Assembly (NCBI RefSeq): GCF_032842345.1
Contig: NZ_WBKO01000001.1
Span: 558,001-622,000 of the forward strand
Reading direction: 5' to 3'
Length of the DNA: 64,000 bases
Source of the DNA: Methanoculleus caldifontis
Lineage (GTDB): Archaea; Halobacteriota; Methanomicrobia; Methanomicrobiales; Methanoculleaceae
Shown here: in pieces, positions 7,785 through 17,515 of the stretch
How positions within the stretch are numbered: the first letter of the stretch is position 1
How the letters are laid out: the number at the start of each line of letters is the position of its first letter
The notes under the pieces: model-generated
What the model saw: only the letters and a program-made list of their open reading frames with translations
What the model was told of the DNA's origin: nothing
The model's database searches: none
Position numbers and translations under genes: made by a program

Positions 7785-9007
7785 CGAGCGATACCGGAGA
7801 ACCCATCTGCCTCGCGGCGTCGCTCACCGATATCACCGACCTGAAACAGGCCGAGATGGAGGTGCAGGCCCACAACCGGGCGCTCTCGGCCTTAAACCAG
7901 ATCATCGGCATATCGACATCCGCAACAGACATCGACGAGATGCTGGAGAGCGTGCTCGCGGCAACCCTTGCCTTTCTCGACCTCCCCGGCGGGGGCATAT
8001 ACCTGATCGAGCCGGGGAAGCGGAGTGCAGAACTCATCTGCACGAGAGGGCTTCCCGAGGGCTTCCCCCGGCACTCGCGCATCCCGGACATCACCGTTCC
8101 ACCCTACGCGGAGGTGCTCGTGGCAGGCAGGTCCTTATTCTTCGATGAGCACCTGCAACTCCGCTACCCCGGGGAAAACGGCAGGAAGCCCCGCCAGTGT
8201 GCCAGCATCCCGATCATGGCGCACGGGAGGATCATCGGGGCCCTGAACGTGGTGCCGCGCGAAGATAGCCGGTTTGCCGACGCCGACCGGTCCCTCCTTA
8301 CGGCTATCGGGAGAGAGATCGGCACCTCGGTCGAGCGGACGATGCTGATCCGGCAGCTCGAGATGGCCGAGCGGGAGGCAAATCTCTATCTCGACATCCT
8401 CAGCCACGATATCAGGAACGCAGAGAACGTATCCGGCCTCTACGCCGACCTCCTCATCGATATCCTCGACGGGGAAGCCAGGGGCTACGCACAGAAGCTC
8501 CAGACAAGCATCAGGAAGAGCATCGAGATCTTGAGGAACGTCTCGACGATCCGCCGGATCCACCAGGAGTCTGCCGTGCTCGTGCCGGTCGACCTCGATC
8601 AGGTGATCCGGGAGGAGATCGGAATGTTCCCCGAGATCCGGCTCCACTACAGCGGCACGGATCTTGCGGTCCTGGCCGACGCCCTCCTCCCCGAGGTCTT
8701 CACGAACCTGATCGGGAACGCCATCAAGTTCGGGGGACCGACGGTCGAGATCGCGATCCGGGTGGAGGAGCGCGGCGGGATCCACATCTCGATCGAGGAT
8801 ACCGGGCCGGGGGTGCCGGACGAGATGAAAGAGACCATATTCATGCGATTCGGGCAGAGCAGGCATCGGAGGAGCGGCCAGGGCCTCGGCCTCTACATCA
8901 CCCGGATGCTTGTTCTGCGTTACGGCGGAAGGATCTGGGTCGAGGACCGGGTACCGGGCCGGCCTGAATGCGGTGCGGCGTTCCGGTTCTCGCTGAAGAA
9001 GGCCTGA
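7781..9007 (+). CDS. GAF-histidine kinase, C-terminal part of the split sensor
   Basis: 408 residues from GTG 7781. It opens with the missing half of PAS unit 8 (VTSDTGEPICLAASLTDITD), then a GAF domain (~45-195), the phospho-acceptor helix DILSHDIRNAENVSG (His about 209) and an HATPase: N box NLIGNAIKFGG, G1 IEDTGPGVPDEM, G2 SGQGLGLYITRML. The start GTG overlaps the upstream TGA as GTGA, so even if the frameshift is real the kinase half could be made by re-initiation. No response regulator is adjacent, so the partner is unknown. Confidence 0.87.
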   Translation: MTSDTGEPICLAASLTDITDLKQAEMEVQAHNRALSALNQIIGISTSATDIDEMLESVLAATLAFLDLPGGGIYLIEPGKRSAELICTRGLPEGFPRHSRIPDITVPPYAEVLVAGRSLFFDEHLQLRYPGENGRKPRQCASIPIMAHGRIIGALNVVPREDSRFADADRSLLTAIGREIGTSVERTMLIRQLEMAEREANLYLDILSHDIRNAENVSGLYADLLIDILDGEARGYAQKLQTSIRKSIEILRNVSTIRRIHQESAVLVPVDLDQVIREEIGMFPEIRLHYSGTDLAVLADALLPEVFTNLIGNAIKFGGPTVEIAIRVEERGGIHISIEDTGPGVPDEMKETIFMRFGQSRHRRSGQGLGLYITRMLVLRYGGRIWVEDRVPGRPECGAAFRFSLKKA

Positions 9008-9026
9008 AAACAGGAAGATGGATCCC

Positions 9027-9644
9027 TCAGACGAGGGAGAGGGACCAGAAGAGGAGCCCGACGGAGGAGATGATGAGGACGGCAAAGACGGCCGGGTTCC
9101 AGTCGAGGACTTTGCGCCCGTCTAGCACGCTGATCGGGAGCATATTGAAGGTGGCGATCATGGCGTTGATCCGGAGCCCGACGAGGGCCACGAGACCGAT
9201 GAGCCCGCCGCCGGAAAAGAGCAGCAGGGCCGCGAACGGTATGCAGAGGACGAGGTTCGTGATCGGCCCCGCCGCCGAGATCCACCCGTTCTCTCTCCGG
9301 GTCGCGTTTCCGTAGACGTAGGTCGCCCCCGGTGCCGCGAAGACGACCCCGACGAGCGCCGCCATCACCACGGCGACGAGGAGCATCTGGTTATCCTTCT
9401 GGAACTCCGCCCAGTAGCCGTAGCGCATGGCGACAAACTTGTGCGCGAGCTCGTGGAGGACAAAGGCGACCCCCACCGTGACGAGCGACATCACGAAGAG
9501 GATGACGAACGCGGTGAAATCCACTCCGCCGCGGACGTAGATCAGGGTGAAGGCGATCGAGATGGCGAGCCACGCGATCAGGAGGTCCTTGCGCTCGCGC
9601 AGCGGTATTCTTTCCAGCATCCGGTACCAGGTTTGTCCCGGCAC
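9027..9644 (-). CDS. Site-2-type intramembrane metalloprotease (M50)
   Basis: 205 residues, about six TM helices. The zinc motif is HELAHKF in an early TM helix (HExxH), and the second metal ligand is in NMLPISVLDGRKV (LDG motif) near the C-terminus. M50 enzymes cut membrane proteins within the bilayer, often releasing regulators. No PDZ or CBS domain is attached. The GTG start at 9644 follows GGAGGAGGGAAGG; the ATG 24 nt downstream is an alternative. It is divergent from the chorismate mutase gene, and its substrate cannot be told from context. Confidence 0.87.
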   Translation of the reverse strand: MPGQTWYRMLERIPLRERKDLLIAWLAISIAFTLIYVRGGVDFTAFVILFVMSLVTVGVAFVLHELAHKFVAMRYGYWAEFQKDNQMLLVAVVMAALVGVVFAAPGATYVYGNATRRENGWISAAGPITNLVLCIPFAALLLFSGGGLIGLVALVGLRINAMIATFNMLPISVLDGRKVLDWNPAVFAVLIISSVGLLFWSLSLV

Positions 9645-9716
9645 GATAATATCCTTCCCTCCTCCGGGGCTCGCCGACCCGCTGGATTTAATCCCGGCCG
9701 GGGCAACCTATGGTAC

Positions 9717-10001
9717 ATGTCCCTTGATGCCGTCAGGAGCGAGATTCGCGAGATCGACGAGAAGATCATCGATCTGGTTGCAGAGCGGCAGAGACTCGCG
9801 GCCGAGGTCGCCCGGATCAAGCAGGAGAAGAGCCTCCCCATCCACGACCCGGCACAGCGGCGAGTGGTCCTCGACCGGATCTTCACCTACGCCGTCGAGA
9901 GCCGGATCGATCCGGTCGCCGTCCGGAAGGTCTTCGAGATCCTGATCGAGATGAGCGAGGAGCGGCAGCGGGAGTGCAGCGGCGACGGCAACCTGCCGTG
10001 A
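9717..10001 (+). CDS. Chorismate mutase (AroQ type)
   Basis: 94 residues from ATG 9717: SLDAVRSEIREIDEKIIDLV, then AERQRLAAEVARIKQEKSLP and DPAQRRVVLDRIFTYA. These are the three helices of AroQ, with Arg, Lys and Arg/Gln residues at the expected active-site positions. It converts chorismate to prephenate for phenylalanine and tyrosine synthesis. TTTAAT about 28 bp upstream points to a leaderless mRNA, which supports this ATG rather than any upstream in-frame codon. Confidence 0.9.
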   Translation: MSLDAVRSEIREIDEKIIDLVAERQRLAAEVARIKQEKSLPIHDPAQRRVVLDRIFTYAVESRIDPVAVRKVFEILIEMSEERQRECSGDGNLP

Positions 10002-10034
10002 GAAAGGGTTACGGGCTGTCCCGGCCCGGGTCTC

Positions 10035-10105
10035 GCGCGAAGCCGCGAAAGCCGCGAAGAGGAAGCGCATTTGCTACGGGCTTCGCGTTCTTCGCGCCTT
10101 CGCGT
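10035..10105. repeat. Long imperfect inverted repeat between convergent genes
   Basis: The left arm (10035-10059) is built from GCGAAG units and the right arm (10081-10105) from CTTCGCG units. The arms are near-complementary over about 25 bp around a 21-bp loop. It lies between chorismate mutase and argB, where both transcripts end. It could be a bidirectional terminator or one copy of a dispersed palindromic element; which is not decidable from one copy. Confidence 0.7.
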
Positions 10106-10146
10106 GAATTAACAGCGCTTGAGAACTTGTAAAAGAAGAGGGATGG

Positions 10147-11016
10147 TCAGGGGACGAGCATCGTCCCGACGCCCTGGTCGGTGAAGAGCTCGAGGAGCAG
10201 GTTGTGCTCCCGGTTGCCGTTCACGACATGGGCGCTCACGACGCCGTTCCTGACCGCCTTCATGCACCCGTCGAGTTTCGGGATCATCCCTCCGCTGATG
10301 GTCCCGTCGGCGATCATCGCCTCCGCTTCGGTGAGCGCAAGGCGGTGGTAGACCATGCTCCGGTCGGCGTTCATCACGCCGTCGACGTCCGTTAAGTTGA
10401 TCAGCTTGAATGCGCGGAGAGCGATCGCGATCTCGGCGGCCGCCGTGTCGGCGTTGATGTTCAGGCTCCGGCCCTGCCGGTCGATGGCGATCGGGGCCAC
10501 AACCGGGATATAGTTCTGGGCGAGGAGGCAGTGGAGCACCTCAGGGTCGACCTCCTCGATCTCCCCGACTTGGCCGAGATCCACCTCCTGCACCACCTCC
10601 CCGACCTTTATCCGCTGGGGCTCCATCTTCCGGGCGATGAGAAGGTTGCCGTCGTTGCCGGAGATCCCGACCGCACGGGTGCCGCAGTTCGCGATGAGCG
10701 AGACGATCCCGTCGTTGATCTTCCCCACGAGGACCATCTGGGCGATCTCGAGGGTCTCTGCATCGGTGATCCGGAGGCCGCCGACGAATTTAGGCTCCTT
10801 ACCCATCGCCTGCATCTTCGCGGTGATCTCCGGGCCCCCGCCGTGGACCAGGACGACCTTCATCCCCACGTAGCGGAGGAGAACGGCGTCGCGGATCACC
10901 GTGTCGAGGATGTTCTGGTCGACCATCGCGTGGCCGCCGAGCTTGATCACGATCGTCTTGCCGGAGAACTTCTGGATGTAAGGGAGTGCCTCCATCAGCA
11001 CGTCTTCGCGTTTCAT
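10147..11016 (-). CDS. argB: Acetylglutamate kinase
   Basis: 289 residues from ATG 11016 ([19 protein letters not shown]). It phosphorylates N-acetyl-L-glutamate, the second step of arginine synthesis. Signatures: [20 protein letters not shown], the NAG-binding [12 protein letters not shown] and LTDVDGVM, and [10 protein letters not shown]. Length is normal. The start overlaps the argJ stop by ATGA; the frame stays open far upstream of 11016 but that part is antisense-like shadow of argJ and is not used. Last gene of the arg operon. Confidence 0.96.
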   Translation of the reverse strand: MKREDVLMEALPYIQKFSGKTIVIKLGGHAMVDQNILDTVIRDAVLLRYVGMKVVLVHGGGPEITAKMQAMGKEPKFVGGLRITDAETLEIAQMVLVGKINDGIVSLIANCGTRAVGISGNDGNLLIARKMEPQRIKVGEVVQEVDLGQVGEIEEVDPEVLHCLLAQNYIPVVAPIAIDRQGRSLNINADTAAAEIAIALRAFKLINLTDVDGVMNADRSMVYHRLALTEAEAMIADGTISGGMIPKLDGCMKAVRNGVVSAHVVNGNREHNLLLELFTDQGVGTMLVP

Positions 11017-12164
11017 GTCGTATACTTCCCGTTGATCTCTACGTACTTCTCGGTGAGGTCGCATCCCCACGCCGTCGCCGATCCATCGCCCGCATCGAGG
11101 TCGAGGTCGAACGTGACGGTCTTCCCATGCATCGCGGCCTTTGCCGCTCCGAGGTCGGCGACGATCTCGCCGCGGCGGACGAGCGGCGTCCGCCCGGCGC
11201 CCTCGCCGACCCACAGGGAGACCGCGTAGGGGTCGAACTCCACGCCGGCTCTCCCGGCGGCCGCGACCACCCGGCCCCAGTTCGGGTCTTCGCCGTAGAT
11301 GGCGGTCTTGACGAGCGGGGAGGCGACGACGGTCCGGGCCACATCGGCTGCGGCCTCCTCGTCGGGGGCGCCGCGGACGGTCACCGTGAGGAGCTTCGTC
11401 GCTCCTTCGCCGTCGCGGGCGATCTGGACGGCGAGGTCCCGGCAGACGGCCTCGATCGCTCTCGCGAGTTCTTCCCGATCCACGCTCCCTGCAACGCCGG
11501 TCGCGGTGCAGAGGGCGACGTCGTTCGTGCTCGTGTCCCCGTCGACCACGACCCGGTTGAATGACCGCCGGGTCGCCTGGCGGAGGATATCCCGGAGGAC
11601 CGGGCCCTCGACCTCGGCGTCGGTGTAGAGGAACGCAAGCATCGTCCCCATATTCGGGGCGATCATCCCGCTCCCCTTGGTGATCCCGCCGACGGCAAAC
11701 GACTCCGTCTCGACGAGGGCGTGTTTCTGGAAGGTATCGGTCGTCATGATCGCCTTCCCCGCCGCGTCCTCGGCATCGGGGGTCCGTGCAATGAGCGGTG
11801 CGACCCGCCTGCACTGATCCCGGATGAGGGGCAGGTCGAGGTAGCGTCCGATCACCCCGGTGCTCGCGACGCCGATCGACTCCGGTGCAAGGCCGAGGGC
11901 TCCCGCCGCGATACCGCACATCTCCACCGCGTCGCGGTATCCCCGCTCGCCGGTGTAGGCGTTCGCGCACCCGCTGTTCACGACGACGGCGTCGAGCGTC
12001 CCTCTCTTCATCCGCTCCATCATCACCTCGACCGGGGCCGCACGCATTTTGTTCGACGTGAAGACCCCGGCCGCCGTTCCGCTCGCCCTGATCAGGGCGA
12101 GCCCGAACTTTCCTTCCTTGATACCCCAGGCACTGACGCCTTCGACTCCACAGATACTCTTCAT
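11013..12164 (-). CDS. argJ: Bifunctional ornithine acetyltransferase/N-acetylglutamate synthase
   Basis: 383 residues. ArgJ recycles the acetyl group from N-acetylornithine to glutamate. The autoprocessing threonine is in [20 protein letters not shown] (cleavage before the Thr of the GTM motif), and [21 protein letters not shown] and [13 protein letters not shown] are family landmarks. It overlaps both neighbours by 4 nt (CBS gene upstream, argB downstream), so the three are translationally coupled. Confidence 0.95.
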   Translation of the reverse strand: MKSICGVEGVSAWGIKEGKFGLALIRASGTAAGVFTSNKMRAAPVEVMMERMKRGTLDAVVVNSGCANAYTGERGYRDAVEMCGIAAGALGLAPESIGVASTGVIGRYLDLPLIRDQCRRVAPLIARTPDAEDAAGKAIMTTDTFQKHALVETESFAVGGITKGSGMIAPNMGTMLAFLYTDAEVEGPVLRDILRQATRRSFNRVVVDGDTSTNDVALCTATGVAGSVDREELARAIEAVCRDLAVQIARDGEGATKLLTVTVRGAPDEEAAADVARTVVASPLVKTAIYGEDPNWGRVVAAAGRAGVEFDPYAVSLWVGEGAGRTPLVRRGEIVADLGAAKAAMHGKTVTFDLDLDAGDGSATAWGCDLTEKYVEINGKYTT

Positions 12165-12643
12165 ACTTCTTCTCCTGAAGTCGCTCCAATCCCCCGGACG
12201 ATGTCGGCCCGGGTGACGATCCCGACCAATCTTCCGTCGCGGAGCACCGGGAGGCGCGCGATCCCCTCGTGCAGCATCTGACTTGCCGCGTCGACGATAT
12301 CGGCGTCCTCGTCGATGGCGACGACCGGGCTGCTCATTACCCGCCGCACCTCCATATTCCCGATATCGGCGAGCGCCCGCTTCGTCCTCTCCCAGTTGAT
12401 GAACTCCCGGACCGGGACCTCGATCACCTCGAGCGGCGAGGGGAGCCAGAGGTCTTCCGAGAGGTCGCCGGTATCGAGGAGCGAGAGGATATCGGTCTCG
12501 GTGACGATTCCCGCCACCCGCTCCCCGTCCATCACGGGGAGCCCGCCGATGTGATACTTCCGGAGCAGTCCCGCCGCCTCGCGCACCGGCGAGTCGACCC
12601 GGACGGTCACGGGGTTCTGGGTCATGACGTCCCTGACCTGCAT
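12161..12643 (-). CDS. CBS-domain pair protein inside the arg operon
   Basis: 160 residues from ATG 12643 ([20 protein letters not shown]), chosen because GAGGTGA lies 5 nt upstream. Two CBS motifs: residues ~1-60 ([20 protein letters not shown]) and ~95-160 ([20 protein letters not shown]). CBS pairs bind adenine nucleotides or S-adenosylmethionine and act as regulatory modules. There is no catalytic domain. Its position between argC and argJ, with a 4-nt overlap to argJ, suggests a regulatory link to arginine synthesis, which is inference only. Confidence 0.88.
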   Translation of the reverse strand: MQVRDVMTQNPVTVRVDSPVREAAGLLRKYHIGGLPVMDGERVAGIVTETDILSLLDTGDLSEDLWLPSPLEVIEVPVREFINWERTKRALADIGNMEVRRVMSSPVVAIDEDADIVDAASQMLHEGIARLPVLRDGRLVGIVTRADIVRGIGATSGEEV

Positions 12644-12653
12644 CGCCGTCACC

Positions 12654-13640
12654 TCAGGGGAGCATCCCGCCGCAGCGGAGACCGGCGTCTTCCGCAAACC
12701 CGCACATCAGGTTCATGTTCTGGATCGCCTGGCCGCTCGCACCCTTGACCAGGTTGTCGATCGCCGAGACCGCGACGACCCGGTCGCCCTCGCTCTCGAC
12801 CGCGACGTCGCAGAAGTTCGTCCCGCGGACGGCGGCGAGGGTCGGCTTCTGGTAGCGGACGAAGAACTCGTTCTCGTAGAACTTCTTATAGAGCGCCTCG
12901 ACCTCGTTCTGCCCCATCGGCTCATTGAGAAGGATGTGGGCCGTCGTGAGGATGCCCCGGTTCACCGGGAGGAGGTGCGGCGTGAAGTAACACCGGGCGT
13001 TTGAACCGAGCCGGGCCGCCTCCTGCTTCATCTCCGCGAGATGCCGGTGGGTCGTCCACTTGTAGGCGCTGAAGTTGTCGCCGACGTTTCCGTAGTGGGT
13101 GGTCGCGGAGGGGGAGTTCCCGGCCCCGGATACCCCGGTCTTTGAGTCGTAGATGATGGTGTGGGCGTATTTTGCGAGCGGCGCCGCGGCAAGGGTCGCC
13201 CCCGTGGGGAAACAGCCGGGGTTCGCGACGAACGAGGCTCCCCTGACCTCGTCGCGGTGGAGCTCGCAGAGGCCGTAGGGGGCCTCGAAGTATGCCTCGT
13301 GCGGCACGCCGTAGGTCTTCTCGAAGATCTCTTTCGCGAGCCGGTAATCGGCCGAGAGGTCGACGGTCTTGATCCCCCGTTCCATCAGCGTCCCGGCTAC
13401 CTTCATCGCGGCCGTGTGCGGCACGGCGAGGAAGACGAAGTCGGCATCGATATCGCCGGCCTCGGTGTTCCGGAAGACGAGATCGGTCAGTCCCCGGAGG
13501 TGGGGGTGGACCGAGGCGACGGGGGTGCCGTCCAGGCTCCGGGATGTCGCCGCGACGACATCTGCGGACGGGTGCTGCAGCAGAAGCCGCATCAGCTCGC
13601 CGCCGGTGTATCCGGATGCACCGATAATCGCAATTTCCAT
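12654..13640 (-). CDS. argC: N-acetyl-gamma-glutamyl-phosphate reductase
   Basis: 328 residues. NADPH-dependent third step of arginine synthesis. It opens with the Rossmann loop [16 protein letters not shown], has the catalytic cysteine in [14 protein letters not shown] and the substrate site [14 protein letters not shown]. Length is normal for the short archaeal type. First arginine gene of the operon argC-CBS-argJ-argB; the other arginine genes are not in the window. Confidence 0.96.
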   Translation of the reverse strand: MEIAIIGASGYTGGELMRLLLQHPSADVVAATSRSLDGTPVASVHPHLRGLTDLVFRNTEAGDIDADFVFLAVPHTAAMKVAGTLMERGIKTVDLSADYRLAKEIFEKTYGVPHEAYFEAPYGLCELHRDEVRGASFVANPGCFPTGATLAAAPLAKYAHTIIYDSKTGVSGAGNSPSATTHYGNVGDNFSAYKWTTHRHLAEMKQEAARLGSNARCYFTPHLLPVNRGILTTAHILLNEPMGQNEVEALYKKFYENEFFVRYQKPTLAAVRGTNFCDVAVESEGDRVVAVSAIDNLVKGASGQAIQNMNLMCGFAEDAGLRCGGMLP

Positions 13641-13666
13641 AAGAAAGAGGTGTCGTTTATAGAATC

Positions 13667-14572
13667 TTAAGGCTTTGTGGTATACCGCCCATACAGGCGG
13701 GCGGCCGCCGACTCGATCTCCTCCCGCCCCTCGAGCCCTGCGAGGAGATCCTGCGGAAGGGCCGACTTCCCGTAGACGGCACCCGCGTAGGCCCCGCAGA
13801 TGAGCGCGATGGTGTCGGTGTTCCCCCCGACGTGCGCCGCGGTGGAGAACAGCGTCGTTACGTCCCGTATCCGGCTGATCAGGAAGAAGGCGAGCGGAAC
13901 GGTCTGGTAGACGGTGACGTCGTTCCCGATCACCGATAACGCGCTCTCGAGGCTGATCCCCTCGTCTGCGAGGCGGAGAGCGGCGCGGATCTTGTTGCCG
14001 AGGGTGACGTCCTCAAGACAGGCATGCTTCTCGGCGAGGGAGAGGGCGTCGGAGCGGCCGCGGACGGCGTGGTGGACGAGCATCGCGACGGTGACGGCTC
14101 CCGCATGCGCCGCGGGGTGGGTGTGGGTGACGCTGCAGGCCTGGACCACCCGCTCGGTGACGTCGACCGGATCGCCGTAGGCGAGCCCGAAGGGGATGGC
14201 GATGCTGATGCAGCCGGCGGTGTTCGAGGCGACGCCGGCCGGCTTCTCACCGGAGAGGAGGAGGTGCCGGCACGCGGCGTCGACGGCGCCGTCGGGGAAC
14301 CGGAGCTCTTCGTTCATGTACATCCGGGCAAGGGCGGCCGCGTACTCCTTTTCCGCGTAGGTGCCGTCGGCGAGCATCCCGGCCATGAGAAGCATCATCT
14401 GGGTGTCGTCGGTAAACTGGCCGGGTTTCAGCCCCGCGTTCGGGTGCCCCCGCCACGCCCGGCGGTATCCCTCGTGGAGGCGCTGGAGATCGGGCGGCGT
14501 GCTCTCCCGCGCCATGCCGAGCGCGTCCCCGATGGCGGCGCCGAGGAGACAGCCCTTGAACTGGTCGAGCAT
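13667..14572 (-). CDS. ADP-ribosylglycohydrolase family protein (DraG-like)
   Basis: 301 residues. The N-terminal [15 protein letters not shown], then [13 protein letters not shown] and the C-terminal [20 protein letters not shown] are the three di-magnesium binding motifs of the ADP-ribosyl-hydrolase fold. The family removes ADP-ribose from arginine or from small molecules. The stop lies 26 nt before argC, so it may be the first gene of the arginine transcription unit. No ADP-ribosyltransferase is nearby. Confidence 0.92.
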   Translation of the reverse strand: MLDQFKGCLLGAAIGDALGMARESTPPDLQRLHEGYRRAWRGHPNAGLKPGQFTDDTQMMLLMAGMLADGTYAEKEYAAALARMYMNEELRFPDGAVDAACRHLLLSGEKPAGVASNTAGCISIAIPFGLAYGDPVDVTERVVQACSVTHTHPAAHAGAVTVAMLVHHAVRGRSDALSLAEKHACLEDVTLGNKIRAALRLADEGISLESALSVIGNDVTVYQTVPLAFFLISRIRDVTTLFSTAAHVGGNTDTIALICGAYAGAVYGKSALPQDLLAGLEGREEIESAAARLYGRYTTKP

Positions 14573-14741
14573 CTTAGATAGTATCTCTCCAAGGGTCCCA
14601 CTTAAGGATTGTTATGTAGCGCGCGGGATCGCTCATGGGGCATCTCCGTCTTCAGCCCCCGCCCTTACCGCTCCGATCGACCCCCGGCTACTCGACCACA
14701 GGTATGCAAGACGGTTCCGGACGACCGGACGACCGGCACCC

Positions 14742-15149
14742 TCAGGAGAGGCCGTGCTCACGGAAGCAGTCGGCGTAGCGCACGTCCGATCCCCGGATGT
14801 GGTTTGCTACCCAGTCGCGGAGGAAGCCCATGACCTGGATCGAGAGGCCGAGCCTGCCCTCCTCGAACCCCTTTGCGAACTCGCCGACCCTCGCGACGAA
14901 GGCCTGGTGCTCGCGCCGGTGCGCGGCAAGGCCGGCGTAGCCGAACTTCTGCATGTACTGCTCCTCGGTCGAGAAGTGGTACTGCGTGTAGGCGGCGAGG
15001 TCCGCGAGCACCTTCCCGAGGACATCTTTTCCGCGTTTTTCGAGCATCGCGTCGTGAAGGTCGTTGATGAGCGATACGAGGTTCCGGTGCTGGCCGTCGA
15101 TCTCGCCGACGCCGACGGAGAGGTCGTCGGACCATTTCATGAACGTCAT
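14742..15149 (-). CDS. Bacteriohemerythrin
   Basis: 135 residues. The di-iron oxygen-binding set is complete: GEIDGQHRNLV, HFSTEEQYM (HxxxE), HRREHQAF (HxxxH) and HIRGSDVRY (HxxxxD). In methanogens such proteins are thought to bind or sense oxygen. A TATA box 27 bp upstream of ATG 15149 gives a leaderless mRNA and fixes this start over the ATG three codons inside. Confidence 0.95.
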   Translation of the reverse strand: MTFMKWSDDLSVGVGEIDGQHRNLVSLINDLHDAMLEKRGKDVLGKVLADLAAYTQYHFSTEEQYMQKFGYAGLAAHRREHQAFVARVGEFAKGFEEGRLGLSIQVMGFLRDWVANHIRGSDVRYADCFREHGLS

Positions 15150-15170
15150 GATAAGGGATAGGAAGTCCTT

Positions 15171-15200
15171 GCGTATAATTTGTTCGCTATTCTACGAACA
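15171..15200 (-). promoter_or_regulatory. Hemerythrin promoter with upstream inverted repeat
   Basis: The minus-strand TATA AAATTATACGC (15171-15181) abuts a perfect 6-bp inverted repeat, TGTTCG-N8-CGAACA (15181-15200). A palindrome touching the upstream edge of a TATA box is a natural operator position in archaea. No regulator gene is adjacent. Confidence 0.5.
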
Positions 15201-15308
15201 TAACTTGAGCAGAATTACGAAGAAGGACTCGTCATCGCGACGGACAACCGGAGAGGTGCTGATAGTGAGCCCATATCTCTAAATCACCTCCTTTCCTAAC
15301 GTGATACG

Positions 15309-16124
15309 ATGCACTCGAAGGTGTGGGTCTGGCTCGGTTTCGGCGCCGTTCTCGTTCTTGCCGTGGCCAGCCTCGCCATACTCGCCGCCTTCCCCGCGGA
15401 TCAGCACACGCAGGAACCGGTCAAGCGGGTGGACTGGATACTGCCATTCGGACCGGGGTTCGATTACCGCGGCCCCGGTGAGAGCCTGGTCATCGTCTAC
15501 GACGCCGATAGCGAGACCTGGCATCTCAAGGACGCCACCACCTGGAACCGGACCATCTCCCTCGGCGACCGCTACAGCCTCGATCCGGCACATCCGGAGG
15601 ATATCCGCTACACCCCCGATACCTTAGTCGAGGGCGACAAGATCAGCCTCAACTTCTTCGTCCGGAACCTTGCGGGTGAAGACTGCGCCCATGCCGATCT
15701 TGCCGTGACAACGGAGGTCGCGAGCCTGAACGCCGCCACCGGGTCCCCGGAAGGTGATATCCTCCCCGGCGCCGTGATCGCGCTATCCATCGACGACCTC
15801 GCCGCCGGCGAATGGCGCGAAGTGCGGGTGACGGCGGACCTCCCGCGACACGCTCCAGAGGAAGTCCTCTCCCTGACGATCGGTCTTGCCGCCCCGTACA
15901 CCTTCACGGCCCCGAACGGCACGCCGATCACCTTTGATTTCTGGCGGATGAACGTCGTTTCTGGCCCCGGCCCCGCCTCCACCAGTGGAGATGTAGTCGA
16001 TCCCGGCTATACTCCGGACCCCGACTACAACAGGGCCCGCCTCCCCATGGGATCAGCGACGTTCGTCGTAGCCGGGATAGATGCACCGGAACCGGTCCCG
16101 CGCCCGACCCTCCAGGCGGGTTGA
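15309..16124 (+). CDS. Membrane-anchored exported protein, unknown function
   Basis: 271 residues. One N-terminal TM segment (about residues 5-29, WLGFGAVLVLAVASLAILAA) and a large extracytoplasmic part with beta-rich, CARDB-like character: GDKISLNFFVRNLAGEDCAH, then ADLAVTTEVASLN and AGEWREVRVTADLP. I do not recognise the family. CTCTAAAT centred 28 bp upstream suggests leaderless transcription. No link to the next gene is apparent. Confidence 0.7.
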   Translation: MHSKVWVWLGFGAVLVLAVASLAILAAFPADQHTQEPVKRVDWILPFGPGFDYRGPGESLVIVYDADSETWHLKDATTWNRTISLGDRYSLDPAHPEDIRYTPDTLVEGDKISLNFFVRNLAGEDCAHADLAVTTEVASLNAATGSPEGDILPGAVIALSIDDLAAGEWREVRVTADLPRHAPEEVLSLTIGLAAPYTFTAPNGTPITFDFWRMNVVSGPGPASTSGDVVDPGYTPDPDYNRARLPMGSATFVVAGIDAPEPVPRPTLQAG

Positions 16125-16187
16125 ACGAGCAGAACCGTAAAGGTTGAGCAGCACCCACACTGGTGAACCGGACGGAGCGGCACCCTC

Positions 16188-17120
16188 ATGAACGGCGCGA
16201 TCACGGACTTCCTGATAGTCGCAGACCAGATCTTCATCCTGGTCCTCCTGATCGCCGCCGGCTACGTCGCCGTCACCACGAAGATCGTCGACCCCCGGGC
16301 CACCCGGGGGCTCTCGGGGCTTCTGATCAACATCACCATTCCGGCGCTGATCATCGCCTCGATGCAGGTGCCCTTCACCCCCGAGCGCCTCGCGGGCGCC
16401 CAGACCCTGATCCTCGCGACCGGGGCGCTCTACGTCTTCTCGTTCGCCCTCGCCTGGGCCGTCTCGAAGGCCATGCGGGTCCCGCCCGCGGAGGAGGGGG
16501 TCCTCCAGTTCGCGATCGTCTTCGGGAACGTGGGGTTCATGGGGTTCCCGGTCGCCCTGACGCTCTTCGGGGAGGAATCCCTCTTCTACGTCGCGATCTT
16601 CAACCTCATCTTCAATATCCTCGTCTTCTCGGTCGGGATCATGATGCTCACCGGCGGGAGAGGAAAGAGGTTCGACCCGCGGCTGCTCCTGAACCCCGGG
16701 ATCGCGGCCTCCGTCGTCGGGTTCGCCCTCTTCCTCGGCTCCGTGGAGATCCCGTCGCCGTTCATCGACTCGATCGACCTCCTCGGCGGGGTGACGACGC
16801 CGCTTGCGATGATCATCGTCGGGGCGATGCTCGCGACGTTCCCGGCGCGGGAGATGATCGGGGACTGGCGGATCGGGGTGGCGAGCGCCATCCTCCTCCT
16901 CGCCGTCCCGATTGCCTACTGCTACCTCCTCGCCCCGGTCTTTGCCGACCCCTACATCAACGGGATCATGATCACGATGGCCGCGATGCCGGCCGCGGCG
17001 AACACCGTCATCTTCGCGGAGCAGTACGGCGCTAATTCCCGGCTCGCGTCACAGATAGTCTTCGTCTCGACGATCGGGTCGCTCGTCACGATCCCGCTCG
17101 TCACGACGGTACTGTTGTAG
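16188..17120 (+). CDS. AEC (auxin efflux carrier) family transporter
   Basis: 310 residues, about ten TM helices in two inverted halves. IAAGYVAVTTKIVDPRATRG, then LLINITIPALIIASM (half 1) and GGVTTPLAMIIVGAMLAT (half 2) are the AEC signature regions with the substrate-site proline/glycine breaks. Archaeal and bacterial members export malate, malonate or other small organic acids; the substrate here is unknown. Stands alone. Confidence 0.9.
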   Translation: MNGAITDFLIVADQIFILVLLIAAGYVAVTTKIVDPRATRGLSGLLINITIPALIIASMQVPFTPERLAGAQTLILATGALYVFSFALAWAVSKAMRVPPAEEGVLQFAIVFGNVGFMGFPVALTLFGEESLFYVAIFNLIFNILVFSVGIMMLTGGRGKRFDPRLLLNPGIAASVVGFALFLGSVEIPSPFIDSIDLLGGVTTPLAMIIVGAMLATFPAREMIGDWRIGVASAILLLAVPIAYCYLLAPVFADPYINGIMITMAAMPAAANTVIFAEQYGANSRLASQIVFVSTIGSLVTIPLVTTVLL

Positions 17121-17135
17121 GACAGTAATGGGCCC

Positions 17136-17399
17136 TCACCGGTCCCCCGGATCGTTCAGGCGCCGCTCGATCTCCCCGACGGTCTTTTCCATGGACGCAA
17201 CCGATTCTTCCAGGTCCGCCACGCCGGTGGCGACTGCCGCCGAGAGCAACCGGACCTGCTGAAGCATCTCGGCGGCGATCAGGATCAGCACCACCAGTGC
17301 GACGATGAGGATCATCAAGATCCACTGGTAGGTGAGCGCCGCATACAGGCCGGCCACGATGCCGAAGAAGATCAGCACGACGAGGGATCTGCGCTCCAT
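17136..17399 (-). CDS. Small two-TM protein with C-terminal coiled coil
   Basis: 87 residues from ATG 17399 (MERRSLVVLIFFGIVAGL), chosen for GAGGTG 8 nt upstream. Two hydrophobic segments (~5-22 and ~26-45) are followed by a heptad-like helix, VADLEESVASMEKTVGEIER. No known family. It lies about 115 bp downstream of the exported paralogue at 17516-18172 and may share its transcript. Confidence 0.65.
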   Translation of the reverse strand: MERRSLVVLIFFGIVAGLYAALTYQWILMILIVALVVLILIAAEMLQQVRLLSAAVATGVADLEESVASMEKTVGEIERRLNDPGDR

Positions 17400-17515
17400 C
17401 AAGAGCACCTCACAACCGGTACCATGATGAGCGGCCCTGCCCGGGCCGCTCCCATTCTCTCCGGATTCATAGTTACTCACTCCTTCGGGCGCCGGCAGTT
17501 CACCCGTCTCGTCTG

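Noticed and set aside
11017-12189. N-terminal extension of argB to a 680-residue protein
   Set aside because: The extra part is argJ read in the wrong frame; argB has a family-normal start at 11016 with an ATGA overlap.
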